Shown: positions 25,761 through 34,734 of the stretch, piece by piece
Numbering within the stretch: position 1 is the first letter of the stretch
Layout: every line of letters starts with the position of its first letter
NCBI RefSeq assembly: GCF_034497705.1
Contig: NZ_JAXRUV010000009.1
Location: 34,416-98,415 of the forward strand
DNA: 64,000 bases
DNA from: Marinococcus luteus_A
Lineage (GTDB): Bacteria; Bacillota; Bacilli; Bacillales; Marinococcaceae
Direction: 5' to 3'
Position numbers and translations under genes: made by a program
The notes under the pieces: model-generated
Seen by the model: the letters and a program-made list of their open reading frames with translations, nothing else
The model's database searches: none
Told to the model about the DNA's origin: nothing

Positions 25761-27047
25761 ATGGCCCAATATAGTTTTATTGAAAAGCGACTGGCACGAT
25801 TGATCGAATCCAACCCGAAAATCAAAAAAACGGCTAAATTTTTGTATCAGCGCATGCAATACGCGCTTCACCGGAAGAAGGATTTTACATATGAAACGCA
25901 CCCGGAAGTAAAGCTCGAAACTCCTTATGAGCATCTCGGGCTGGAGGCTTCTGATGCTCCATTATTTTTTGGGTATTACGACAGAAAGCCCTGGAATCCT
26001 TCGCAGACACGTCTCGCTTATCATCGTTTAAACGCAGCATCAGATTGGGAGATTGTAGCGCTCGACGGAGAAAAGCAGCAGGACATTACTGCAGAAACTA
26101 CGGCAGCTTTTAATTTTCAGCAGGGCTCCATGACCTGCTGGGTCGATGAAGAACGTCTTTTATACAACAATTTTGTGGATGGAAATCTTGTGGCCCGCCA
26201 GTTTAATGTAAAATCGGAACAAGTGGAAGCCACGTATCCCATGCCCCTGCAAACACTTCATCCAGGTGAAAATACATTTTTGTCTATTAATTTTAAAAAC
26301 TTAACCCGCCTGAATCCGGAGTACGGCTATGAAGGCGAATCCATGAATCTTCATCCATTTCTTCCAAGGGAGGAAGACGGAATATGGAAAGTGAACATGG
26401 ATACGCAGAAAACCGAACTCATTATTACTATCAAACAATTAATTCAACATAAATTTAGACCAGAGATGGAAGGGGCGGAGCATAAAGTCAATCATGTGAT
26501 GTATTCTCCTTCCGGTAAACAGTTTATTTTCATGCACCGCTGGATTGGAAAGCAGGGGCGATACACAAGGTTGTACGCCGCAGCGGCAGACGGGAGCAAC
26601 GTGCGTCTGCTTCTGGATGACCGCATGGTCTCTCACTGCTGCTGGTATAACGACGATGAAATTATTGCCTGGGCGCGGACAGAAGCCCGGGGAGACCATT
26701 ACTACTGGTTGAATACAAATACTTCGAATATTTCTATTTTAGGGGAAGGGGTGCTGGACCAGTACGGGGACGGGCATCCTTCGATATCGCCGGATCAGAA
26801 GTGGCTGGTCACAGATACGTATCCAGACAAATCCCGGATACGTCATCTCTTTTTGTATAATTTAAACTCCGGGGAATTTGTGGAGGCAGGACAGTTTTTT
26901 GCCCCGTGGGCCTTTGATTTGAGTAAACGAGCAGATCTGCACCCAAGATGGAGTCTGGACGGAAAATACATTTCGATCGATTCTTCCCATGAGGGAGTTA
27001 GAAAGTCATATATACTCGACGTGTCTTCGCTTATTGGTAAAAAGTGA
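25761..27047 (+). CDS. Predicted beta-propeller (WD40/TolB-like) protein of a polysaccharide locus
   Basis: A 428-residue protein beginning MAQYSFIEKRLARL; AAAGGA lies 6-8 bases upstream, and the longer frame from 25674 lacks a site. After a basic N-terminal helix (to about residue 45), repeated strand patterns such as FFGYYDRKPWNPSQTRLAYH, VMYSPSGKQFIFMHRW, DGHPSISPDQKWLVTDTY and LHPRWSLDGKYISIDSS fit a six- or seven-bladed propeller like oligogalacturonide lyase-type or TolB-like domains. No signal peptide or transmembrane segment is seen. Proteins of this kind occur in surface-glycan clusters, but the activity is unknown. It is followed 66 bases later by a nucleotide-sugar epimerase on the same strand. 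Confidence 0.6.
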   Translation: MAQYSFIEKRLARLIESNPKIKKTAKFLYQRMQYALHRKKDFTYETHPEVKLETPYEHLGLEASDAPLFFGYYDRKPWNPSQTRLAYHRLNAASDWEIVALDGEKQQDITAETTAAFNFQQGSMTCWVDEERLLYNNFVDGNLVARQFNVKSEQVEATYPMPLQTLHPGENTFLSINFKNLTRLNPEYGYEGESMNLHPFLPREEDGIWKVNMDTQKTELIITIKQLIQHKFRPEMEGAEHKVNHVMYSPSGKQFIFMHRWIGKQGRYTRLYAAAADGSNVRLLLDDRMVSHCCWYNDDEIIAWARTEARGDHYYWLNTNTSNISILGEGVLDQYGDGHPSISPDQKWLVTDTYPDKSRIRHLFLYNLNSGEFVEAGQFFAPWAFDLSKRADLHPRWSLDGKYISIDSSHEGVRKSYILDVSSLIGKK

Positions 27048-27113
27048 AAAGCGTGTGAATAGAATAATAATACCAGGCAAGCAGAGCTTCCTGATGACTA
27101 ACGGAGGAACGCA

Positions 27114-28160
27114 ATGATACTAGTAACTGGAAGCAGCGGTTTTATAGGAATGTATGCAGCAGAGCGATTGCTGCAGGAGGGAAAAGAAGTCGTTGGTATC
27201 GATAATCATAATGACTATTATGACATTAATTTAAAAAAGGCAAGGCAGCAGCGGCTGGCTTCATATGAGAACTTTCATTTTCACGAAATCGATCTGGCGG
27301 ACACCTCCGCCATGGAAAAAGTTTTTTCTGAACACAAAATAAAAGTAGTCATTAATTTGGGTGCCCAGGCGGGTGTCCGCTACAGCCTGGATCGCCCGGA
27401 TAAGTACATTCAGTCCAATATTGTCGGCTTCTCCAACATTCTGGAAATGTGCCGGCACCATCAGGTCGAGCACCTGATTTACGCGTCGTCGAGCTCAGTG
27501 TACGGGGCCAATAAAAAAATGCCATTCTCGCCGGAGGACGGGGTGAATCATCCCGTCAGCCTGTACGCGGCGACGAAGAAGTCGAACGAGCTGCTTGCCC
27601 ACACATATAGCCATTTGTATAACCTGCCGACCACTGGCCTGCGGTTCTTTACGGTGTACGGCCCGCTCGGACGCCCGGATATGGCTTATTTCAAATTTGC
27701 GAATAAAATCGTAAACGGCGAACCGATCCAGGTGTACAACAACGGGGACATGATGCGGGACTTTACGTATATCGATGATATCGTGGAAGGCATTGTGCGC
27801 CTGATTCCGGCTGCCCCGAGTGGCGACCCCGAGTGGGACGCGGAAGATCCTGACCCGTCAACAAGCTATGCTCCCTACCGCGTACACAATATCGGGAACA
27901 ATCAGCCGGTATCCCTGATGGCGTTTATTGAAACGCTTGAAAAGCATCTGGGCATGGAAGCCCGGAAGGAATACCTGCCGATGCAGCCGGGCGATGTGCA
28001 GGCTACGTACGCGAACATCGACAGCCTGCAGAAGGCCGTCGGCTTCAAGCCGGTCACCTCGCTCGATGAAGGTATCGGCAAATTCGTGGACTGGTATAAA
28101 AACTATTACCCGGAGTATTTCTCCGTAGACGCTGCTCCGAAAAATAAATCCAATCATTAA
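27114..28160 (+). CDS. NAD-dependent nucleotide-sugar epimerase (UDP-glucuronate 4-epimerase-like)
   Basis: A 348-residue extended short-chain dehydrogenase. ILVTGSSGFIGMYAAERLL is the NAD motif; GIDNHNDYYDINLKKAR is typical of UDP-glucuronate 4-epimerases; the catalytic set is Ser in YASSSSVYG and Y-x3-K in SLYAATKKSNE; LRFFTVYGPLGRPDMAYFKF is a further signature. It probably interconverts UDP-GlcA and UDP-GalA, supplying an acidic sugar for the exopolysaccharide. CGGAGGAACGC precedes the ATG. A strong terminator follows. The final 15 residues are a polar tail. Confidence 0.85.
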   Translation: MILVTGSSGFIGMYAAERLLQEGKEVVGIDNHNDYYDINLKKARQQRLASYENFHFHEIDLADTSAMEKVFSEHKIKVVINLGAQAGVRYSLDRPDKYIQSNIVGFSNILEMCRHHQVEHLIYASSSSVYGANKKMPFSPEDGVNHPVSLYAATKKSNELLAHTYSHLYNLPTTGLRFFTVYGPLGRPDMAYFKFANKIVNGEPIQVYNNGDMMRDFTYIDDIVEGIVRLIPAAPSGDPEWDAEDPDPSTSYAPYRVHNIGNNQPVSLMAFIETLEKHLGMEARKEYLPMQPGDVQATYANIDSLQKAVGFKPVTSLDEGIGKFVDWYKNYYPEYFSVDAAPKNKSNH

Positions 28161-28172
28161 ACACAATAAACC

Positions 28173-28205
28173 AGCCTGCCGACGATTGTCGGCAGGCTGA
28201 TTTTT
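28173..28205 (+). terminator. Terminator of the epimerase gene
   Basis: AGCCTGCCGAC and GTCGGCAGGCT form a perfect 11-bp stem with a GATT loop, followed by GATTTTTA. Confidence 0.9.
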
Positions 28206-28234
28206 ATCTTCTATGTAATACTAAATGGGCAAGC

Positions 28235-28756
28235 CTATGACAACTGCGGCCTGATATTAGCTCTTCCAAGATCAAATCGGTGCACCATAATAAGCGTCTG
28301 TGCCATCGAACGTATCGTATCTGGAGGCACAAAGTTAACTTTTATACTCTCCCCGAGCAGCACCTGCTTGCCTGCATACTGGGAGCTTTCTTTGACCTCG
28401 ACGATATATTCCAAACCGTGCGGCGGTTGTTCTTCCGAAGCCATGTAGACTTTCTGCCATTTGGTTTCTGCGAGCAGCTCCTGCATTTGATCCCACTGCA
28501 CGTAGTTCCGCACCAACCGGTTCATATCCTCGTACATGTAATGGTCTTTATTCACCTTGTAGTAGCGGCGGTTCTGCACCGGGCGGCCGGTAATAAGCTC
28601 CATGTCGCTCAGGCGCTTCAGCTCCACGCGTATCGCGTTGGCCGAATCGTTGAACTCGCGGACAATTCTCCGCAAATATGTTTCTTCCTCGAATAAAAAA
28701 AACTTTACGATTAACCGTAATCTGGTTTTCGATGTAACTAATTGATGCAGCAACAA
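28235..28756 (-). CDS. Winged-helix protein at the end of the EPS operon (paralogue A)
   Basis: A 173-residue protein. A TTG start at 28756 is proposed because AAGGAGG lies 4 bases upstream and it aligns with the ATG of paralogue B (42.6-43.1 kb) at LHQLVTSKTRLRL. The N-terminal 85 residues look like an ArsR-type winged helix: EETYLRRIVREFNDSANAIRVELKRLSDMELI is the helix-turn-helix, followed by a RRYYKVNKDHYMYEDM wing. The C-terminal part is beta-rich (LEYIVEVKESSQ, VNFVPPDTIRSM) and may bind a ligand. It is the last gene of the minus-strand EPS run, suggesting local regulation. A similar protein near the other end makes a bracketed arrangement. Confidence 0.6.
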   Translation of the reverse strand: MLLHQLVTSKTRLRLIVKFFLFEEETYLRRIVREFNDSANAIRVELKRLSDMELITGRPVQNRRYYKVNKDHYMYEDMNRLVRNYVQWDQMQELLAETKWQKVYMASEEQPPHGLEYIVEVKESSQYAGKQVLLGESIKVNFVPPDTIRSMAQTLIMVHRFDLGRANIRPQLS

Positions 28757-28847
28757 TTTTCCTCCTTCGGCGGCAATGTTTTTAACAGGCATCTTCAAAT
28801 GAGCAGGAAAATACTTGAATCCGATTTTTATTTCCTATTTATTGCAT

Positions 28848-28915
28848 CGGCTGTTTTGGCAGGGTTTTAAAGGCATTCTGAAAAGTAATTTCACTTTTCT
28901 CACAAAAAACAGCCG
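28848..28915. repeat. Nested inverted repeat between flippase and winged-helix gene
   Basis: CGGCTGTTTT (28848-28857) pairs with AAAACAGCCG (28906-28915) and encloses GAAAAGT/ACTTTTC (28880-28899). It may be a terminator-like or processing structure inside the operon. Confidence 0.4.
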
Positions 28916-28923
28916 GTCATTAT

Positions 28924-30219
28924 TTATATGGCAGGTACAATGCTTCTGCGCTTCTTCCTGTAAAGTATGACTAAAACCACCGTCATTGTCATCGTCCGGG
29001 CGATCATGCCCAAAATCAGGGCCCATCCTGCTCCCGTTATACCAAACGCAGAAACGAAATACAGGGAAAAGCCTGCCGTTACTGCGAAGGAGACCGCATA
29101 GATAATTACCTGGTGCTTGAACATCCTGGTTGCAAGGAGCGCAATGTTTAAAAACCCTCCTGAATACCAGAAGAAAGCCGCTATGGATGCTAAGACAAAA
29201 ATATGGTGGTAGGCTGTAAAGCTTTCATCGTAAATAACCGAAAGCAGTACGTCTCCCGCCATGACAACGACTAAGACAAAAGCTGCGCCGAGAAGTGCCG
29301 ACACGACAAGCAGATTACGCAGAAGCCTTACATACTGTTTTATATCCCCGCTCCACTGGGTGCGAAGCCTTGGCAGGCATGCCTGTGACAGCGCGCCGAT
29401 AAACATCTGGCCGGCCATTATAATGTACACAATTGAGGCGTAATAGCCGAGTTGCTCGAGCCCGTTCACCTGCTCGATGATGACCCGTTGAATATTAATG
29501 TTTAATACATCCAGGGCCCCTGCAATACCGAGCGGAAAGCCGAGCAGAAGAAAATGCCGGAACATCGAAAGCTTGCGCCGGCTGAGGCGCATGTCGGCCA
29601 GGCGGAAACGGTGCACTTTTTGTACGTTTTTCATGTCCACCAGCCACAGCGTTATTATATTTGCTGCAGCCATTGTGCATAGTGCAGCCAGCAGGCTTTC
29701 TGTCATCATCAAAACGATGAAAAAGCTGAGCACATTCACCGTTCCTCTGGCGAGTTTAGAAAAAGCAATATACTGCATGTTTTCTTTCTTTTGAAACAGG
29801 CCGTGGCAAATATCACTTTGAGCTTCGAGAGCCTTCACGAGACCCATGATAGCAATGATCCATACCAGACTGGCTTCATAATTCATTACGAGCGCCGTTG
29901 CTGCTACAAACAAGAAGGCGGCAGTGGATGTAACCATCCGGAATAAATGATAGTCTTCAAACGTATACTCGCTCTCCTGGTCCGTTACCTGCACGGACCG
30001 TAAATTTAAATTAAAAAACAAAAAGAACGGGGCGGCGAGCCCAAGCGCAAGTGTATAAAGGCCGGCAAGCTCGACGCTGCTGAAATGAATAATTAAGGCA
30101 ATTAATGCCCACTGCGACATGCCGTAAAAAGCGTCTGCAAACACGACCCACGTAAAGTTGACCTTCAGGGATTTTGGGGCAGCTTCTGTTTTGCCGGTCC
30201 CGGAATTATCCACCTGCAT
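28924..30219 (-). CDS. Wzx-like polysaccharide flippase
   Basis: A 431-residue membrane protein with about 12 predicted helices and no large soluble domain, in the PST/MOP superfamily. VNFTWVVFADAFYGMSQW starts helix 1, FFLFFNLNLRSVQVTD lies in the loop after helix 2, and FPLGIAGALDVLNINIQR in the middle matches Wzx-type exporters. It should flip the lipid-linked repeat unit to the outer face of the membrane. It lies 16 bases downstream of the glycosyltransferase at 30.2-31.3 kb, inside the same operon. Confidence 0.8.
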   Translation of the reverse strand: MQVDNSGTGKTEAAPKSLKVNFTWVVFADAFYGMSQWALIALIIHFSSVELAGLYTLALGLAAPFFLFFNLNLRSVQVTDQESEYTFEDYHLFRMVTSTAAFLFVAATALVMNYEASLVWIIAIMGLVKALEAQSDICHGLFQKKENMQYIAFSKLARGTVNVLSFFIVLMMTESLLAALCTMAAANIITLWLVDMKNVQKVHRFRLADMRLSRRKLSMFRHFLLLGFPLGIAGALDVLNINIQRVIIEQVNGLEQLGYYASIVYIIMAGQMFIGALSQACLPRLRTQWSGDIKQYVRLLRNLLVVSALLGAAFVLVVVMAGDVLLSVIYDESFTAYHHIFVLASIAAFFWYSGGFLNIALLATRMFKHQVIIYAVSFAVTAGFSLYFVSAFGITGAGWALILGMIARTMTMTVVLVILYRKKRRSIVPAI

Positions 30220-30234
30220 TCTCCCGTCTCCCTT

Positions 30235-31347
30235 CTACCCTGCGTCCGGGTATTTCCCGCTGCGTGGGCTGTTTTTCTCCTGGTCTGCCTGAATCGTCTG
30301 GATAAATTCGAGGTAATCATTGCCGGCTTCCTTTACTGTCGGCGCCTGCTGGCGTGTGTTTATTTCTTCGAGTTCCCGGAAGCTCTGCATAATGCTGTCC
30401 GTGCTTCGGGGATTAAACAATAATGTTTTCCCCTTCCCGTGGTGCTCGCGCCCGTAAGGTAAGTCTGCCAGAAGCACCGGAAGACCCGACTGCCTCGCTT
30501 CTACGACCGGCAGGCCGAATGTCTCCATCAACGACGGAAACACCAAGGCGTCCATAGAGGTATAGAGAGTATACATTGCTTCGTAATTCACTTTGCCGAG
30601 ATAATGAATTCCTGTTTCATTATTTCCTTCCACTGTTAAAAATAGATCAATCGGCTGTTCAGCATGCTTATTGTACTTTCGTATTGCCTCAATGAGCCGG
30701 TCATTGTTTTTGTATTTTTCCTGGTTGGTAACGTACACAAGTCGTCTCCCCCGGCTCTGTTTAATCAATGTTTCCTGTCGGGCGGTCAGTGGGGCCGTAT
30801 GCTTTTTTATATCCACTGCCTTCGGGCGCATCACATGAACGGCCGGATGGGCGCCGTACCGCTTTTGCACCGCTTCTTTCATCCATTCTGTCTGTACGAA
30901 AATACCGGCCATGTTCGGCAGCGCTCTTTTGACGACCTGTGGCATGAGCAGCTTGTATTTGAGGAGGTTTTTCCATTCAAGCTCACCCGGGCGCACGTCG
31001 GAAAAAGGAATCGGCTGATGGATCAGGCAGTACTGCGGCTTGTTGATGCCGCCAAGCGGCGTATTCTGAAGCGACAAAAAAACGTCATGATCTTTCATTT
31101 CTTTGCGAAGAACCTGGCGTTCAAACCACCACTGATGACCGGGGCTCTTTTTAGGCTTTTTCGTTACGATCACATCAATCCAGCTGCGCCTGTATTCGAG
31201 CAGTTCCTCCCGGGAGACGTACGCTGTAACACGGATATTGTTTTCGTTGAAATAAGCCTCCGAGCCGGCTAAGTCTTCCAGACAGGCAGCAACGACGCTG
31301 AAACCTCCACGGTCACTTAACGCTGTGGCGTTGATAAGGACCTTCAT
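30235..31347 (-). CDS. GT-B glycosyltransferase (family 1/4 type)
   Basis: A 370-residue enzyme with start at 31347 (MKVLINATALSDRGG); GGGAGGGTGA lies upstream, and the longer frame from 31407 overlaps the preceding gene without a site. N-terminal domain includes FLSLQNTPLGGINKPQYCLIHQPIPF; the C-terminal donor domain has LVYVTNQEKYKNNDRLIEAI and the E-x7-E-like segment ALVFPSLMETFGLPVVEA. These are retaining GT4-type marks. It probably adds one sugar to the lipid-linked EPS repeat; donor unknown. It lies 13 bases after the polymerase/Wzz gene stop. Confidence 0.82.
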   Translation of the reverse strand: MKVLINATALSDRGGFSVVAACLEDLAGSEAYFNENNIRVTAYVSREELLEYRRSWIDVIVTKKPKKSPGHQWWFERQVLRKEMKDHDVFLSLQNTPLGGINKPQYCLIHQPIPFSDVRPGELEWKNLLKYKLLMPQVVKRALPNMAGIFVQTEWMKEAVQKRYGAHPAVHVMRPKAVDIKKHTAPLTARQETLIKQSRGRRLVYVTNQEKYKNNDRLIEAIRKYNKHAEQPIDLFLTVEGNNETGIHYLGKVNYEAMYTLYTSMDALVFPSLMETFGLPVVEARQSGLPVLLADLPYGREHHGKGKTLLFNPRSTDSIMQSFRELEEINTRQQAPTVKEAGNDYLEFIQTIQADQEKNSPRSGKYPDAG

Positions 31348-31360
31348 CACTTCACCCTCC

Positions 31361-33454
31361 CTATACTTTTTGTTTAATCTTTTCCCCGGCCTCGGATTTG
31401 ATTTCACTGCGAAGGGGAATCACCGGCACCGGCTGTGGGCTCATGTCCTCCTCCGTTTTTTCCGCAACTTCCTTGTCGGACGGGGTGTTCACAGAGCCGA
31501 GTATTGGCAGGCCGAGCACAGAGGCCAGTTCCTCTTCGGTTTTAATTTTGTTGTTCATCATTTCAAGCAGCAGCACCAGTCCCAGGCCGCCAAGCAGACC
31601 GCCGAACAGCGAAGCACCCATATACAACAGCGGCTGCGGCGACACCGGTTCCGATATGTCTTTCATTTCTGCTTCGGATAATATACTGACATTGTCCACA
31701 CTCATAATAGAAGGCACTTCCTGTTCAAACGTCTCTGTTACCGTATTTACAATTGCCACCGCAGCTTCAGGGTCCGTGTCCCGGACCGTTACTGTCGCAA
31801 TCTGGGATTCATTTTCTGCAGCAACGGTCAGCTGGCTTTGAACAGCTTCTTCGGTACGTGCCACACTCAAATTCTGCACGGCCGGCTCAATAATTGCCGG
31901 GCTTGTAAGCAGCGTATTGTAGGTGTTCACCAGTTCCCGGCTGGATTGCCAGTCTTCAGATGCCGGCGTCTCGCTCTCCCCGACATCCGGAGTGACCAGT
32001 ATCTGGGTAGATGCTTCGTATTCAGGCTCTGCGATGAACCAGGTGTATACCGCTCCGGCACTTAACGCAGCAAGCATTACAAGCGAAAGCAGCTTTATTC
32101 TTTTTTTCACCATATGCATCAAGTCTTGAATGCGGAATGAATCCTTCATCATGCCCTCCTTTTTTAGTGCCGGCTGCCTGGCGCCCGCTATAGTTTCATT
32201 CTGCCCCTTCAGCCACTCCATCCGTGTCACTCTCCAGGCCAGCAGAAACCACAGCAGCGGCTCCACAAGCAAGTAAGATGACGAGGAGTAGCTGTAGACA
32301 ATAAGTGACAATGCCAGCAGGTTAGCGAAAATGAGCGAATGATCGTCATACTTCACAGCAGTCGTAAACAATCGCCAGACCAGCCCCGCCACCACCGCCA
32401 GTCCGAACAGTCCGTACCGGAACAGCAGCGCACCGTGCAGAAAATGCACGTTATGCACCTCGGTCATGCCAAGCAGCGCCGCACTGGTGACGGATGGATC
32501 CAGCGACCCCGACATATCAATCGTGCCGCCCGCTCCGTAGCCGAACAGCCAGAACAGCGGATTGCTGCCGAGCGTTTCTACAATGACTTCTACTTCATAC
32601 AGGCGCTGGCCGATCGTAACGTCCTCTCCCAGGCTTATTCCCGACGAACCGCCGAGGCCCATCATTACTTCGATCCGGCGTCCAAGAGCGGTCGCGTAAA
32701 AATCGATGCCCAGTATGGCCATCACGTTATCCCCGGCAAGCACCGCCACCAGGCCAAGCAAACTAAACCCAAAGACGAAATGGAGTATCGGCTTCCAGCG
32801 GTTTTTTATCAAAAGCACCAGTAAAAGTACCAGAACCATAACGATCACTGTCAGGAGAAGAGATCGGTTGGAGCTGATCAGTAAAAACACGAGAGGTCCA
32901 AGCTGCAGAAGAAGTGCTCCTGTATGCACGGTGTAAAGTGCGTATAAAAACAAACCGACAAATACGATAAGAAGCGTCACCGGCACCCAGCTGCTTAAAA
33001 AATAGAGTCCTAGCAGAAGCGCTGCCAGTAGCGCGGAGGCCGGGACCAAATACCGTTCGCGCATGTGAAGGTGAATATCGCCAAACCTCGTTAACAAATA
33101 TATGCCGAGACCAGCCGCTAAATAGGCCGTATCCGACAGAATATACGTCCACGTGTTGGCATTGACCATACCGATAATAGTACTGTAGCCGATAAACATA
33201 CTTACAATAACGCCGACAGCCAGATCCCCCCGCCTGATTTCCACCTGCTGGTTCATCATATAAAGCGGCAGCCAGATGAAGGTGATGCCGAGGACGAGAA
33301 AGAGAATGAACATACCGCGGATATAGGGAGTGTGGGAAAACCCGCCCATGCCGAGCATTTGTTTAAAGATGACGGCGCCGGCAATATTTGTGATAAAGTA
33401 AATGCCCCACAAATAATACAGCCACATCTTCCCCGTATGATTATGAATGAACAA
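31361..33454 (-). CDS. Wzy-like polymerase fused to a Wzz/CapA-type chain-length domain
   Basis: A 697-residue fusion. Residues 1 to about 420 contain 10 or more helices, with a large external loop around 270-340 (LGRRIEVMMGLGGSSGISLGED) and a later FGLAVVAGLVWRL helix, as in O-antigen ligase/Wzy polymerases. From about residue 435 a complete Wzz/YveK-like domain follows: helix SLVMLAALSAGAVYTWFIA, EYEASTQILVTPD, NTYNTLLTSP, and a second helix LLYMGASLFGGLLGGLGLVL, then a Gln/Pro/Lys-rich cytoplasmic tail. At the junction lies AAAAAGGAGGG directly before ATGATG (32152/32149), in frame, so the Wzz part may also be translated alone. Normally these are two genes; partner BY-kinase is at 57.6 kb. 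Confidence 0.8.
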   Translation of the reverse strand: MFIHNHTGKMWLYYLWGIYFITNIAGAVIFKQMLGMGGFSHTPYIRGMFILFLVLGITFIWLPLYMMNQQVEIRRGDLAVGVIVSMFIGYSTIIGMVNANTWTYILSDTAYLAAGLGIYLLTRFGDIHLHMRERYLVPASALLAALLLGLYFLSSWVPVTLLIVFVGLFLYALYTVHTGALLLQLGPLVFLLISSNRSLLLTVIVMVLVLLLVLLIKNRWKPILHFVFGFSLLGLVAVLAGDNVMAILGIDFYATALGRRIEVMMGLGGSSGISLGEDVTIGQRLYEVEVIVETLGSNPLFWLFGYGAGGTIDMSGSLDPSVTSAALLGMTEVHNVHFLHGALLFRYGLFGLAVVAGLVWRLFTTAVKYDDHSLIFANLLALSLIVYSYSSSSYLLVEPLLWFLLAWRVTRMEWLKGQNETIAGARQPALKKEGMMKDSFRIQDLMHMVKKRIKLLSLVMLAALSAGAVYTWFIAEPEYEASTQILVTPDVGESETPASEDWQSSRELVNTYNTLLTSPAIIEPAVQNLSVARTEEAVQSQLTVAAENESQIATVTVRDTDPEAAVAIVNTVTETFEQEVPSIMSVDNVSILSEAEMKDISEPVSPQPLLYMGASLFGGLLGGLGLVLLLEMMNNKIKTEEELASVLGLPILGSVNTPSDKEVAEKTEEDMSPQPVPVIPLRSEIKSEAGEKIKQKV

Positions 33455-33507
33455 AGGCTCCCGCCCTCCTATCTCCAGCCTGCTTGATAATTTTTCCCGG
33501 CCGGCAT

Positions 33508-34734
33508 TTACACCTGCTGAAGCACTGCTTTGTATTTATCGATGGACTGTCGGCGCGTCAGGTGCTGTTCCAGGTACAGCCTTCCCTTTTGTCCGATTGC
33601 CTTTCTGTCTTCCTCCGGCAGGTGGTAATACATGTAGACGGCATCGATGATCTCCTCATACCGCCCGGGCTCTATTACCACACCTGCACCGGAACGCTCG
33701 ATGATCACGGCTGCTTCGCTGCCATTTTCGAGCACGCCGAGTACAGGTTTGCCGACAGCGAGCACCCCGTATATTTTACTTGGCACCGACACTCCTTTAA
33801 TCCCTTTTTGATTCACGACCAAATGCACATCCGCCGCATTCAGGGAATATTTAATGCGTTCTTTCGGCTCGTACGGAAAGAAATACACGTTCTCTAAACG
33901 ATTGGCCTGCGCGTAGTCTTCCATCTCTTTCTTTTTAGCACCCTCGCCGATAAACACAAATGCAATATCCCGATACTCCCGGAACGCTTCCGTAATACGG
34001 ATGATGTTTTCCAAATCGTAAAACAATCCGAGGTTGCCGGAATACATGACAATGAATTTATCCTCGAGCTGTTTTTCATGCAGGAAGGCAGCCACACCTT
34101 TGTCTGTACGGGGCTTCGGTACTAAATCCTCTTCGTCCACCCAGTTGTGAATCACTTCGTAATCCGGAGTGCCTGTATTGAACCGGTTCTGCAGCGTCGC
34201 TGCCATATCACTCCCTACCACGATATTCATGTCGGCATAGCGGCAGTTTAATTTGTCCACCTCGGCGGCAATTTTCGTTACTATCGGGCTCGGGGAGTAG
34301 GAAACGGCTTCGGCCTGCTCCGGGTTAAAGTCCTGAATATTGTATATATGCTTCGCTTTTTTCATCCTTTTTCCAATCGTGCCAATCAGCCCACCGAGAA
34401 TCGGCGGCTGGGAAACGGTATAGATAACATCCACCTCCGTCTCTTTTACTAGCATCCGCAGAGCTTTAAAAAAATAAGCAGCCATATACGTAATGCGGCT
34501 GACTTTGGACTGCTTATTCACTTTAGGAAGCTTCATTCTGATCACTTTTACGGAGCCATTCCATTCCAGACGGTCCGGCAGCGCTTGCTGCAGGTCGTCT
34601 GCATAATGCGGATGTGAAGTAATTACGGTAATATTAAAATCCTTCTGCAGGTCAACGCAGAGGTCGCCCATCAGCTGTCCCAATGAGGCCACATCGGGGG
34701 AAAAGTAATTAACGACAAATACAATGTTTTTCAT
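33508..34734 (-). CDS. WbuB-like GT4 glycosyltransferase
   Basis: A 408-residue GT-B enzyme of the WbuB/WcaI type. IVFVVNYFSPDVASLGQL is the characteristic start; TVSQPPILGGLIGTIGKRM and KHIYNIQDFNPEQAEAV follow; the C-terminal half holds FIVMYSGNLGLFYDLENII, FVFIGEGAKKKE and GVSVPSKIYGVLAVGKPVLG, with the donor-site Glu region. WbuB proteins transfer N-acetylated fucosamine or related sugars; here GDP-fucose genes are nearby, so a fucosyl-type donor is plausible. The start overlaps the acetyltransferase stop by four bases (ATGA), indicating coupled translation. Confidence 0.82.
   Translation of the reverse strand: MKNIVFVVNYFSPDVASLGQLMGDLCVDLQKDFNITVITSHPHYADDLQQALPDRLEWNGSVKVIRMKLPKVNKQSKVSRITYMAAYFFKALRMLVKETEVDVIYTVSQPPILGGLIGTIGKRMKKAKHIYNIQDFNPEQAEAVSYSPSPIVTKIAAEVDKLNCRYADMNIVVGSDMAATLQNRFNTGTPDYEVIHNWVDEEDLVPKPRTDKGVAAFLHEKQLEDKFIVMYSGNLGLFYDLENIIRITEAFREYRDIAFVFIGEGAKKKEMEDYAQANRLENVYFFPYEPKERIKYSLNAADVHLVVNQKGIKGVSVPSKIYGVLAVGKPVLGVLENGSEAAVIIERSGAGVVIEPGRYEEIIDAVYMYYHLPEEDRKAIGQKGRLYLEQHLTRRQSIDKYKAVLQQV

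Noticed and set aside
28136..28234. Extension of the epimerase into a fused C-terminal domain
   Set aside because: A stop codon and a perfect 11-bp terminator directly follow the epimerase frame.
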